From NCBI GenBank assembly GCA_039566865.1, contig CM076960.1:6620001-6684000 (forward strand): 64,000 nucleotides of DNA, in the 5' to 3' direction. The stretch is from Aurelia coerulea. Lineage: Eukaryota > Cnidaria > Scyphozoa > Semaeostomeae > Ulmaridae. The translations under genes were made by a program, and so were the position numbers. Positions 1 through 10,262 of this stretch are shown here, in pieces (position 1 is the first letter of the stretch; every line of letters starts with the position of its first letter). Below the pieces are notes generated by a model. It saw nothing but the letters and a program-made list of their open reading frames with translations. It did no database searches and had not been told where the DNA came from.

Positions 1-695
1 AATCTGGTAAAGTATTATGGTAGCGCACCTCACTAGCTTCAATGTGCTGTCTAAGAATTCCATCATACAAGGAAACATGCCCTGTGGGCGAGAGTATATT
101 TGACAAAGTACCCCAATGTCTTGGCAAGCCCGATTTACGTTTGAGAGGGATGATCTGTATGAACTGTTGATCCGTACCACGATAACTTTCTGCTTCCTTT
201 ATACTTACTAAACCATCAAAAGCGGTATATTCATTCTTTATGACCTTCATTGATGCATCCAGAATAGGAATAGTCAGTGCACCACCGCATTCAATAACTG
301 CTTTTTCGTAATAAGACAGTGATAGGTTACCTACCCAATCATCATCAAGTGGGAACCCTTCATTGTTTCTTGCAATTGTATCTGAAAATACATTATTATA
401 ACTTTGTTCTTCTCGAACGCTTGTCGTCGTTGAAACTCCCTGGACTTGATCATCTGGTAGGGAAGGAAACGGCATAGATTCCACTTGAGATGTCAAACGA
501 GGGTAAATCTCATCGTCAGATGTGATAGAAGAATTTGCTCTTCCAAGAATTAGCCGATTTTCTGGCGCTCTGCTGCGGGGCAGCAACTTCTCATTGTCTT
601 GTCTATTTTCTGGGCACTGCGAAGGAGTGGTTATCTCTGAAGAGACACTTTTTGCCGATATTCTGGGGATTGCGAGGGAGCGCTCGAAGCAACTT
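1..695 (-). CDS. Partial Ulp1/C48 protease-like reading frame running off the window edge
   Basis: The minus strand is open without a stop from about 695 to base 1, roughly 230 codons, and continues outside the window. The first part (about 695-430) is low-complexity and polar. The second part has a segment YYEKAVIECGG, then GLVS, then FIQII, then HWGTLSNI and VSLYDGIL. This order (W/Y-rich helix, GL, hydrophobic strand, His-Trp, strand, YD) matches Ulp1-type C48 cysteine proteases, where the His of HW is catalytic and the Asp lies in the VYD strand. The catalytic Cys would lie beyond the window. Ulp1-like domains are common in animal DNA transposons, so this may be a mobile-element gene. No start Met is evident and an acceptor near 640-670 is possible. 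Family call is from motif order only. Confidence 0.5.
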
Positions 696-1503
696 TTACC
701 GCTTAGGCCCGTATGTCAAATCGCTGAATTTAATTTCGTTTGTAAATCAACTTGTGTTGAAGGTAAATTAATGAAGTTGGGCTCAAATTAAAGCTCCGAG
801 TGAGTTCTACAACGCCGTGGCGTCAGTTTTTGAATTTGGTTTTTCACAAAGGAGAGGTAAGCAATTTTGTGTATACTCTGGCTGTTGCCTATATTCTGGT
901 TGTCTATATTCTGGCTAGCGCTACCAACACCTCTCGTCTAATGGCACTAGAACCTCTATCTGAGGGGCAATTCACTACCACAATATTTCGTACGCATTTG
1001 GCAAAATCATATTTGTTACCAATAAAGATTCGTCAGAGATCCCAAAAAAAAATCCTTATGTTGTAAAAAAAAAACAAAAACAAAGACTAAAACAACAAAT
1101 GATCTCGTACGCTTTCTGAAGGTAGTGAACTGCAACTCACCTCTGTCATGCACATTAGCAAAATCCTCATATTTATACAAGACAAATGTACAAAAATATC
1201 GCTCAATCAAGGGCCCCTGCAGAATGCCGAATGGCCCACTAGCTAATAATTTGAACTCCAACAGCCTCTTGCCTGGCTTTCAAAGTCTGCATTAGAAATA
1301 CGATGCACATATAACCCTATTAGAAACCGTCAAGCAGGCCTTCTAGCTATGCGGTTACACAAACATATATTAAAAGTGTCACAAATTTAGTCAAATATGG
1401 CAAATGTCAAAATTCATTCATCTTCCGTTTGTGAATCAGAATTTTCTGCAGCGTCAATTAATTTTTGCAGCTCCACAATGTTATCAAAAAAACTGAATTT
1501 ACC
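696..1503. other. Non-coding stretch, nothing recognised
   Basis: No supported gene or repeat structure is seen here. A short A-rich tract lies at about 1044-1085. The short open frames show no recognisable motif or splice context. Confidence 0.4.
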
Positions 1504-2190
1504 TCAAATTTTCGCACGAGTACGGCAGTTAACATCTGCGAAGGCATAGTAACCAGTGTACCTCTTTAATAAGTCATTAGCACTGATGAGGAGGTCGAGT
1601 CGCGGCTTGGTTAGATCCAGGCGAATTTTAACCGATGATGTGGCCTTCTTTCTTGCCCTATAGATGGCCGTTCTATGTCTCCATGTGGTAAGACGAACAA
1701 TGACCTGTTGCCTTGGCTTGCCATTATCATCCGTTGATTTAGGCCCAATGCAATGAGCGCGGTCGATGACCGCATCTGGTACATCAACTTCCAATTCATC
1801 AAAGATGTCTTTGACCTTTCCCAGAACTGTTTCACCAGATTCGTTTGTGCCTTTTGGCGGGAGCTCAATTCCATCTATTCTCAAGCAAAGACGACGGGAA
1901 TACTGCTCCTGATTTTCATACGACTTGCGTAAGTGAGAAACGTGGCTCTCTAAGATAACATTGTTTGCTTCCAGCTCATTAATTCGTTCTTCTAATGACG
2001 ATATTTTCTTCTCTTGTTCTTGAATTTTCTCTGTTACCAACAATGTGACCTCTTCTTTTAAGCTTGTAATATCTTCTTTTGTGGCAAGGCGTTGTAACAG
2101 TGTGTCAAATTGTTTATCGAGGTACGCCTTAACTTCAACAGTGAGCTCCATTATTTGCGTAGTCGAGGCACCAGTGCGAGTTTTTACCAT
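1504..2190 (-). CDS. LINE ORF1-like RNA-binding protein (coiled coil plus RRM-like domain)
   Basis: A 228-residue open frame starts at an ATG (MVKTRTGAS). Residues about 20-95 are Glu/Lys-rich with heptad spacing (KEEVTLLVTEKIQEQEKKIS), as in a coiled coil. They are followed by YSRRLCLRIDGIELP, an RRM-like first strand, then RAHCIG and RQQVIVRLTTWRHR, then KIRLDLTKPR. This order (trimer-forming coil, RRM-like domain, basic C-terminal domain) is that of ORF1 proteins of L1/CR1/Jockey-type retrotransposons, which bind the element RNA. No endonuclease or RT frame follows on the minus strand, so this is an isolated ORF1 remnant or an ORF1-only copy. The frame is intact. It could also be a domesticated ORF1-type protein. 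Confidence 0.7.
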   Translation of the reverse strand: MVKTRTGASTTQIMELTVEVKAYLDKQFDTLLQRLATKEDITSLKEEVTLLVTEKIQEQEKKISSLEERINELEANNVILESHVSHLRKSYENQEQYSRRLCLRIDGIELPPKGTNESGETVLGKVKDIFDELEVDVPDAVIDRAHCIGPKSTDDNGKPRQQVIVRLTTWRHRTAIYRARKKATSSVKIRLDLTKPRLDLLISANDLLKRYTGYYAFADVNCRTRAKI

Positions 2191-2340
2191 TCCACAGTGA
2201 TTTTAACTACAAAAACTCAATCACTGAAGACCATTGACTCAAAGCTCATCTCGCAAACCTCCTTGCACCTTTTAACACATTTCCATCTACCTAACACTCA
2301 ATTTTTCTATTTTGTCGCGACACGTTAAAAAACATGACCG

Positions 2341-2735
2341 CCCGTCACAACAGCAACGGCAGAACTTATATGTTGGATTATATAAGGCTGAACTTATATG
2401 TTGTTCAGAGAATATTTGTCGTTCCGAGAACACGAATTCAATTAATGCCGAGTTCAGAGAATACGAATAGGAGTTCAGCCTTTTGTATCACATCTAAAAT
2501 GTTGACTGGAAAAATAGGCCGTTTCTTTCTCATGCCATCTAAGGCTTGAATTTGAGCAGATTCATCCATCTTCTTTCGAAATGAAAACGCTGTAGTAAAA
2601 CCACAACCAACATCTTAAAATACAATTTAGCCTTTATGCAATCAAATAAAGCAAAGTTTTTGAAAATCGTTTCATTGGTTACGGACATGTAAACAATCAA
2701 ACAATGATACATGTTTTTGGGACACCCGGTATATA
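2341..2735. mobile_element. Truncated mariner-type MITE (right end CACCCGG-TA)
   Basis: The right end reads GGGACACCCGGTA, the TIR seen in several full copies here (for example 43556-44152). The body (TTCAGAGAATACGAATAGGAG and onward) matches 43860-44150 and 36180-36400. The left TIR is absent. At about 2498 this copy carries the intact sequence that is interrupted by another MITE at 35528-36182. Confidence 0.6.
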
Positions 2736-2944
2736 CAATCATGAAGTGTCATTTCCTCTCTTTTATAGACATTTATTTCAGCCCTAGGATTTTCTACAAC
2801 CATATCTTTTCACAAATTGTTGTTTTGATAGTGTTGGCAAGAGGCTCTCATGTTCCACCCACGGAGGACAAAAGATTCGCACCCAAACTTTGCACTATAA
2901 AACAGAGATAGATAAAGGGAATGGATATCAATTTGATATAAAAC

Positions 2945-3088
2945 ATCAATGAATTTTCCTAATTCTTAATTGGCAATTGATTTTAGGCTTTCATTGTAAT
3001 GATTTAAGTCCTGTGACAAGTGGATGCCTACATTTTGAGAAAAGCCTAACATTTAATTGCCAATGAAGAATTAGGAAAAGTCATTGAT
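2945..3088. repeat. Short palindromic MITE-like repeat
   Basis: CATCAATGAATTTTCCTAAT at the left is matched, inverted, by ATTAGGAAAAGTCATTGATG at the right, with further pairing inward (AATTGGCAATTG against TTAATTGCCAAT). About 145 bp in all. No coding capacity. Confidence 0.6.
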
Positions 3089-3114
3089 GTCGCAGCCCCA
3101 TTTTCCTCTCTACT

Positions 3115-3163
3115 CCCGAAGTTTCGTTAGGGGCGCATTTTCCCCCAAGGTGGAATAGGGTTA
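3115..3163. mobile_element. Possible solo end of a piggyBac-like element
   Basis: GGGGCGCATTTTCCCCC followed by GGTGGAATAGGGTTAA has the layout of the piggyBac-like ends elsewhere in the window (subterminal G/C hairpin, then AGGG, then TTAA). No partner end is seen nearby. Confidence 0.3.
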
Positions 3164-5129
3164 ATATCAGATTTATATGGAGGTGATAATATTGCAAACG
3201 AGAGCATGCGCCTTGAAAAATCCTACCTCCAAGCCCATCGTATTCGTTTGGTGCCGGCATAGTTTAAACAGTGATTTCGTTTTAACCAAGAAAAAATAAC
3301 GCACAGTTTTTTGCCGTATTCATCTCAGAGTATGGCACTTTTCGACGAGAGCTCCAGTGTTCAAAGAGACATTACTTTCGCTCTCTATTGTTTTTTTTTA
3401 AATAGCTTATTGACATCTCCGATGTGAAAATACCATACTCTGCACAAGGGAATACAGCATACTGTAAAAAAGCGAATCATCAATCCTTAACATGGGGTTT
3501 TTTCGTTTTTTATGCGCACGCACACTCGGTTTGAAGCAGAGGCGTCTTATCTTTTGCGAGCGTGATAAATCGAGGCAAGGCAAAGGCAAATTGTCATACT
3601 TGTAAGGGCAGTACTAGACTCACTACACAAGTCCTTCAATGCTTTTCTAGAAAAATAATGAAATTCGTTGATTAGTTTTGCAATCAGAAATCTGTCAATT
3701 AATCCAATTCGATCTAACACTTTTTGTTAGAATGATTTTTCAGGAATAACAAAACTTGAAAGGTACCTCAGCTTCCAACATTGCATCTGATAACTGCTAC
3801 TAGTAGAGTTTCTTAACTTCTTGGAAGGGCCTTTGTTTCTTATGAGAATAAGAATGCACTCTTCACAAACTGGTTTTGAAATAATTTGAACTGATTTTTC
3901 AACAGATTTTGCTTGCCCCTGAAATTTTATAGGTGTACATTCTTGAGGATACTAGTATTACTGTCCAAAAAATCATGAAATATGTCAAATTTGCTCATGT
4001 TGGTCAAAAATTTTTTCTGATGATCCTTGACTTACTCCAAAACATCTTTTTCTACCAATAGAATTTTATTGAAAATAAAACCATCATTCTGCACAGATAC
4101 ACACACAAATAAAACAGAACAATTCAGTGAAAGCAACTTGAAAACACCTCTCAGAATTAAAATACAGTTATCTAGCTAAAGATATCCCGCAATAATACTG
4201 TGTACTTCTGCAAATGATGCTAAAAATGTTCATGAAATGTTCTTTCTTTCAAACCTCTCAGTGATGTAGGAACCAGGAGGCACTGGGGGCACATGTCACC
4301 CTTTCCTGAGATTTTGCAATAAACAAAAGAGTGCCTTTTCACTTTAGGAAGTGTCTCTTTAGCTTGATGAAAAACTTCCTTGATGTGCTGTGCCCCCCAA
4401 GTTCAAGATGCATCCTACAGCCCTGAAATATCTTAACTGCAACTGTTAACATCTGCTGTATAGTCCAGTGCTGTTTTTACATCTCTATGCCATCTATGTA
4501 TAAAAGCTAACCAAGTTGGATGGGTCAAGGATATGCAAGCAAAATATCACTGCATATGTTCTATGCATTGAAGGTGCATGAATCTGCAAGACAAAAGAAT
4601 AAGCCATATTGCAAACAATTGTCACCCTTTTCACATTAATACCTTTTCAGGGATGCCAAAAGTTAGTTGGACAAGGCAAAACAATAGAAAATAACATAGT
4701 CAGGTCATTTCTCAGATGGCAGCAAGGGCAGCCACCCCTATGCCCCCTTTCCAGCATTCCTGACCCCCTTCATATAAAATGGAATTAAAACTACAATGAC
4801 ACATTGCCCTCAGCAATGCATCAGTCAATTTGCACATGTTTTTGCATCAAATAGGAATGTGAGTAAATTTCTGACTGTTAATTTGAGGATTCGTTACTTC
4901 TTGCATTCTGTCTAAAAAGACGTAAATAGTTGGATTGTATTGTAAATCTTATGACATTAAGTACAAAAATCCCCTTGTACACGATGTATCGGGTACTGAA
5001 GTAGCTGCTTCTCATAACACATCACATGCAGCACTTGCCCCGTATGTGATTGTTAAAGGACAAAGCTTTTCCTTGCCCAAATCGTTGACGATGTAAACAA
5101 AACCTTCCCCTAAAAAGATGAATATTGAC
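3164..5129. other. Non-coding stretch, nothing recognised
   Basis: AT-rich DNA with no open frame carrying recognisable motifs and no inverted or tandem repeat that I can support. Confidence 0.4.
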
Positions 5130-5929
5130 GTTTAACACAAAAAACAGTGGATATACCGACACTGGCACACTGTTACTGAAGACATTGCAAGTGCACTGGC
5201 AAAGTTTGGTGATGTGGCACGGTGTAGCCTGCGTGCAGACTCAACTCCTCGAAAGTATAGAGTCTGCGCAACAAAGTCCATTTAGCCTTTCCATGACTCA
5301 TCAGAAATGAAAGCCTCGTTTTCGTTTGTCTTCGCGAGCGGTGACTTCGCGCGTTGCGTTCAGATACAAAGAAGGAGATGGAGGGGCGAGAGATGTCTTG
5401 TCATTCTTCCAGCATTTCACTTCGCCGATTATGCATTCATGAATGCTTTATTTCAACTTCTTACCTTGGAAATGATACTGCCATTGTTCAGTTTGTGGAA
5501 AGTTGATTTAGAATGTGGTGCTAACGTGACAATGCTCTTTCAATGAATAGCAGTTATTGCCCGACACTGCTAGAGAGTGCTAGGCCCGCTGCAAAATACA
5601 AGTGCCGAGAGACCGTGGGCCGGTTGAAGAACAACCTTCCATCAGCCATATTCAGTAAAAGGGAAGGATATTGTTTGCACTGCAGCAAATAAGGGGAACG
5701 TTGTCTTTCAAGCTGCAATCTTTATTACAGCCACAGGGCTGCCAGATGCCTGAGCAAGCAATTACTGTATTGCCTTCAAAAATGTTAGAGTGACAGATTC
5801 TCACTTGTGGAACACTTTTTTAGGAACATACTTGCAACACAATATCCCATTTGGGGCAATTGATACCACAATGTATTAAGTGTGACTCTGGCCTGGGGTG
5901 GGGGGAGGTAGAGTGACTTAAGGATGGAA

Positions 5930-6285
5930 TTGCCAAAATTTGCTTTCGGACCCAATTTTTATGATGATGCTCATAAGCGTACGGGAAGAAAAAATCTAGG
6001 GGGGCGGCCCGACACAAAGTCATTGTTTACCAACATTTTTGCCCAACAGAGGGCAGATTCTTGGCCGATTGGGGCTGATTTTCAACGATTTTTCCAACAT
6101 TGGGGGGGCTGCCGCCCCCCGGACCCCACCCCGTACCCTTATGATGATGCTTGATGGAAAATTACCCATTTTTGACAATTGCTCTGTCAATTTCAGCCAA
6201 TAATCCTACCCATGTTTCAGCAAAATCTGCTAAAAAAGATCCTTGTAGGAGAATGTTGGGTCCGAAAGCCCACCTGTATGAGTGG
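5930..6285. repeat. Inverted repeat with G/C-rich core
   Basis: GCTTTCGGACCCAA at about 5941 is inverted as TTGGGTCCGAAAGC near 6260. Inner copies carry CATAAGNGTACGGG next to runs of G or C, plus ATGATGATGCT in both arms. Looks like a small degenerate TIR element. Confidence 0.4.
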
Positions 6286-6869
6286 CACATACCTGTACCC
6301 TCAACATGTTAATAAATACCTCCCTCCATCCAGGGCTCTAGGAAAAAGAAATTCCTAACTTGAAGAGAAATTTTTGTTAAACCCTCTTTCTGTGAATATT
6401 TAGCAAAATAAGAATTTCAAAGCCTTCTGAACATCCGGTATGAGATTATTTATCACAAGATCTTGTACATAATCTTTTTGCAAAATTTCAATAAAAGCAT
6501 TGACCCCAAAGCAGAATATTCTAATCACAAAAATCATTGGAGCTCCCATCAAGGAGGCCTGACTGGAATCATTATGAAATGCACAACAAAGTCTATTGTA
6601 TATAAAATGAGGGCTAATCGTTTCTACTCTTGTCCCTGAAATCTTGCACTGAGGTTCTTTGGTGCACATAACAAAGTTTCCAGCCAAGCAAGGGGGCAGA
6701 TTCTTTGGGTTAGGGGTGCCTCTCAGACCGTTACCATTCTGCCATTCTGTTAGCAAAAAGTTAAATTATACGCTCCAATTACAGTACAATCATTTTTATA
6801 AGAAACCTTGGTAAGAAAGTCTAGTGGGAAACTTTCAACTTTTGGTACAGGAAAAATCACTGCTTTATA

Positions 6870-7400
6870 CCGGGTGAGTAAAAAAAGAATCCCCATTTGG
6901 AAGGCCATGACTGCTCCCTTGAATATCAAAGCAATTATATTGAAAACTGTCTTGTTTTATTGCCAATATGTTCAATTAGGCTCTGCAATTTGCCGGGCTT
7001 TTATCGGCCATTCATTCCCGTGGATGTGGGGTATTTTTTGCAGAGAGCCCCTTCTAAAGACCTTCAAAAAAGAAAGAAAACAATGAGCAAATTTTCCTTG
7101 GTTTTCCTTCTTAAAAATGATGACACTCACATGTATTCATGTATTTTGTCCTCTTGGGAGGATGGAATCCCCCTGAATAGGTTATTGATACCAGGGGGAG
7201 ACTGTTTCATCCTCCCAAGAGGATAGTACACGTGCTAAAGTGTGCCGAAGTCATTGCTGTAAGGCCCATGTAAGGCAGAGATGCTAGGGAAATTTTCTCA
7301 TGATTTTGGGCACGTTTTGAAAGTTTCTTGAAGAGTTTCCCCTGGATATTATTTTGGGCATAAGTAAAAGGTAGAGAAGTCCCATTTCAGAATTAACATA
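6870..7400. mobile_element. Mariner-type MITE (CCGGGTGAGT family), right end missing
   Basis: TA then CCGGGTGAGTAAAAAAAGAA, followed by sequence matching 21419-22050, 32900-34376 and 35528-36182 (AATATCAAAGCAAT, CAGAAAGCCCCTTC-like and GTCATTGCTGTAAGGC blocks). Similarity fades around 7400 and no inverted right end follows. Confidence 0.6.
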
Positions 7401-8074
7401 TTCAAAATGTGTAGAGTATCCCAGCAAAGCAGGATGTATATTATTTACAGAAGAAACTTTTCAACACCATTGTACACAGTCAAGAGTCTGTAAATAGGTG
7501 GCATTTAAAGCTGCATCAAAATAACTACTGCTTCCTGCTGTTTGTTCTGGGTACTGTGGCCTTTTATATTCTGAATGTAATGTACTGCACCTGTGCTTTT
7601 ATCATTGTATCCTAAGCAGCTGATTGAAGCAAAAAATAATATGAGAACATCCACAGTTTATTGAAATTAATAACTCTTGCTAATATCTACTGATTTTACC
7701 ACAACTGCTAACATTTAAAAACTGGTGTTCCTACAACATCCAGGAAAATTTTTTTGGTAGATCTACAGTAGTTTCTTTTGTACTGTAGCAAATGGCTATT
7801 TACTGCAACAGTAAGGAAGTCTGAACCCTGCAGAATTTTTTCAAGGATAGCGACCCTTGCACACTAGCAACACTTCTTCTAATTACCAAAATACAAGTTA
7901 ATGAGGGGAGCTTTTTATAATGCCATGATGATTAAGTTGATGGTTTATATTAATATTTGGGAATACAACAACGAACTCACAAAACTATCATCACGAAATT
8001 TTTGTGTACATATAATGCTAATAACTTGATGTAGAGAGGTTGGACGACAAAAAATACTATAAGCTATGTTTTAA

Positions 8075-8115
8075 CACACTGAGGCCTTTCGGACTTGTGT
8101 CCTCATCAGAGTATG
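8075..8115 (-). ncRNA. Hammerhead ribozyme (left PLE arm)
   Basis: Read on the minus strand: stem I CATACT, core CTGATGA, stem II GGAC-ACAA-GTCC, core GAAA, stem III, then the cleavage C and the closing strand AGTGTG. All conserved core bases are present. It is identical to the copy at 10164-10204. Confidence 0.85.
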
Positions 8116-8213
8116 ATTTCGAATGATTCTAAACTATCAACGATGTGTATATAAGCTTTTACGAGGAAATTCTATACTTGAGGATTATGATGCATGAGGT
8201 AGATATTTAATTA

Positions 8214-9507
8214 GGAGTTTAGAAGGGCGTGTCCTTCTTTGAATAGTTTTTCTTCATAATATAAAAGAGCAGACGAGTTATTTAGAGCAAAGAATACGAA
8301 TATTTTGAAAAACGGCTCTTTTAGCTTGCTGTGTCTTATTCCGCATTCGTGGACGTGTTTGGGAAAGCTACAAGTTGAAATGCCACTTCTGGATTCTGAA
8401 TATGATTATTCATGCGATTGCGTAAGGTCCGTGTCTGTCCAATGTAACTCATCTCGTTGTTGCACATGTTACATGAAAGGAAATAAACCACATTTTCACT
8501 CTGCCAAGTAATGCTGGATTTGATTTCCCAAGTGCTGTTATTTGCGGTCGTGAATGAGGTGACAGGCTGCAGATACTGTTTGCATAGCTTACATCTTTGT
8601 TTGAACAGAGTGAAATTCCAGGGATTCGATGTAGTGGTCGTACGTGTTTGGTCTCAAACTTTGCTTTTGTGAGTGTCGATAATAAGTTTTTAGGTTGTTT
8701 CAATGCAACGACTGGTTTCGATTTTGCGAACACTGTTTTTAATTTCTTATCATTGGCATTTTTCAAAAGGTTCGATACGTTCTTCAATACATTGTTAAAA
8801 CGAAATTGTGGGTAATAAGTTGTAACCAGAGGCACGATATCTTTCGACGGGCATGGAGCAGGGCCTTGTAGTTTTGCATTATGGAAAGCTTTTCGTATTA
8901 CATGAAGTGGGTAATGACAGTCTAATAACCAATTTTCAAGCTCTTTAATGCGAAACTCGACTCTTTTTGGGTCTGAGACGAACACGATAATTCTTTTCGC
9001 TAGATTGTAAGGAATGTTTTGTTTAATATGTACAGGATGAGCGCTTTCAACATTGAGATAGTCGTGTGGGTTTGTATCTTTGTAAAAAATATCGGTTTCA
9101 ATATATTTGTTATTCTTGATAATGACTTCTATGTCGAGGAAGTTCAGAGACTTAGTGTTCTCTTCCGATTTTTGCTTACTTTTTTCCAGCGTTAAATTTA
9201 TAGTTGGGTGTAGTTCATTCAATGCGGTCAGAAATAGATCAATGCTTAAATGTTTTGGAAGTGCGATAAATCCATCATCCATATAGCGATAAAATTTGTC
9301 TTGTATCAAGGCACAGTTCTTTCGATCAAAGTATTTTGGTAAAATAATAGGAAAGACTTTCGTTTCTTCTAAATATCCTACGGTAAGGCAAGCATACGGT
9401 GGAGCGAATTTTGTACCCATTGCGGTTCCAGCTGTCTGTTTGTAAAGGGTACCATCGAATAAAAAGTTATTGTTCTCTAAAATAAACTTGGCTGCGTTGA
9501 AACTTGG
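8214..9507 (-). pseudogene. Penelope-type reverse transcriptase, 5'-truncated and frameshifted
   Basis: The minus frame opens at the inverted-repeat junction (NNNFLFDGTLYKQTAGTAMG, then TKFAPPYACL) and continues through FYRYMDDGF, with YMDD the RT catalytic motif, and through LNFLDIEV. It then enters a linker (HPVHIKQNIPYNLAKR) leading to the endonuclease. After SLCSNK the frame shifts by one base (about 8600) compared with the right-arm copy, so the GIY-YIG part continues in another frame to about 8214. The first RT motifs are missing. In PLEs the RT and GIY-YIG domains are one protein that copies RNA at a nicked target. This copy cannot make a full protein. Confidence 0.8.
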
Positions 9508-9510
9508 CTT

Positions 9511-10068
9511 TTGAAAAATGCCAATGATAAGAAATTAAAAACAGTGTTCGCAAAATCGAAACCAGTCGTTGCATTGAAACAACCTAAAAACTTATTATCG
9601 ACACTCACAAAAGCAAAGTTTGAGACCAAACACGTACGACCACTACATCGAATCCCTGGAATTTCACTCTGTTCAAACAAAAGATGTAAGCTATGCAAAC
9701 AGTATCTGCAGCCTGTCACCTCATTCACGACCGCAAATAACAGCACTTGGGAAATCAAATCCAGCATTACTTGCCAGAGTGAAAATGTGGTTTATTTCCT
9801 TTCATGTAACATGTGCAACAACGAGATGAGTTACATTGGACAGACACGGACCTTACGCAATCGCATGAATAATCATATTTCAGAATCCAGAAGTGGCATT
9901 TCAACTTGTAGCTTTCCCAAACACGTCCACGAATGCGGAATAAGACACAACAAGCTAAAAGAGCCGTTTTTCAAAATATTCGTATTCTTTGCTCTAAATA
10001 ACTCGTCTGCTCTTTTATATTATGAAGAAAAACTATTCAAAGAAGGACACGCCCTTCTAAACTCCTAA
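9511..10068 (+). pseudogene. Penelope GIY-YIG endonuclease half (intact frame, inverted arm)
   Basis: An open 185-residue frame holds the C-terminal half of a Penelope protein. It has a Cys-X2-Cys pair (RCKLCKQY), then TWEIKSSITCQSENVVYFLS, CNMCNNEMSYIGQT (the YIG of GIY-YIG) and RNRMNNHISESRS with the conserved Arg and His. It ends with KHVHECG and a C-terminal helix. It lacks the whole RT, so it is a fragment although its frame is open. It is the inverted duplicate of 8214-8767 and does not share that arm's frameshift. It shows what the intact endonuclease of this family looks like. Confidence 0.75.
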
Positions 10069-10163
10069 TTAAATATCTACCTCATGCATCATAATCCTCA
10101 AGTATAGATTTTCCTCGTAAAAGCTTATATACACATCGTTGATAGTTTAGAATCATTCGAAAT

Positions 10164-10204
10164 CATACTCTGATGAGGACACAAGTCCGAAAGGCCTCAG
10201 TGTG
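10164..10204 (+). ncRNA. Hammerhead ribozyme (right PLE arm)
   Basis: Stem I CATACT pairs with AGTGTG (one G-U). The core CTGATGA is followed by stem II GGAC/GTCC with an ACAA loop, then GAAA. Between GAAA and the cleavage site the bases are GGCCTC, so stem III is the self-complementary AGGCCT with no loop. Such a stem forms only between two molecules, giving a dimeric hammerhead. Predicted cleavage follows C10198. Hammerheads are documented in Penelope-like elements. Confidence 0.85.
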
Positions 10205-10262
10205 TTAAAACATAGCTTATAGTATTTTTTGTCGTCCAACCTCTCTACATCAAGTTTCTAGT

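Larger units (their letters stand above)
8025..10262 (-). mobile_element. Penelope-like retroelement (PLE) in inverted partial-dimer arrangement
   Basis: Two arms of about 740 bp (8025-8767 and 9508-10262) are inverted copies. Each carries the GIY-YIG endonuclease region, the 3' flank and a hammerhead ribozyme. They surround a unique 740-bp RT segment read on the minus strand. Penelope-like elements are known for 5'-truncated and inverted or tandem partial copies, for GIY-YIG endonucleases and for hammerhead motifs in their pLTRs. The RT lacks its N-terminal part, which is cut at about 9508 where the inverted copy joins. The element sits inside the Mutator-like element at 5225-11947. Confidence 0.8.

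Noticed and set aside
6400..6756. 118-codon minus-strand open frame
   Set aside because: No recognisable motif, low-complexity composition and no splice context; length is compatible with chance in this much sequence.
9477..9767. Minus-strand open frame opposite the right PLE arm
   Set aside because: It is the antisense of the GIY-YIG half, mirrored by the same frame at 8597-8815, with no motif of its own.
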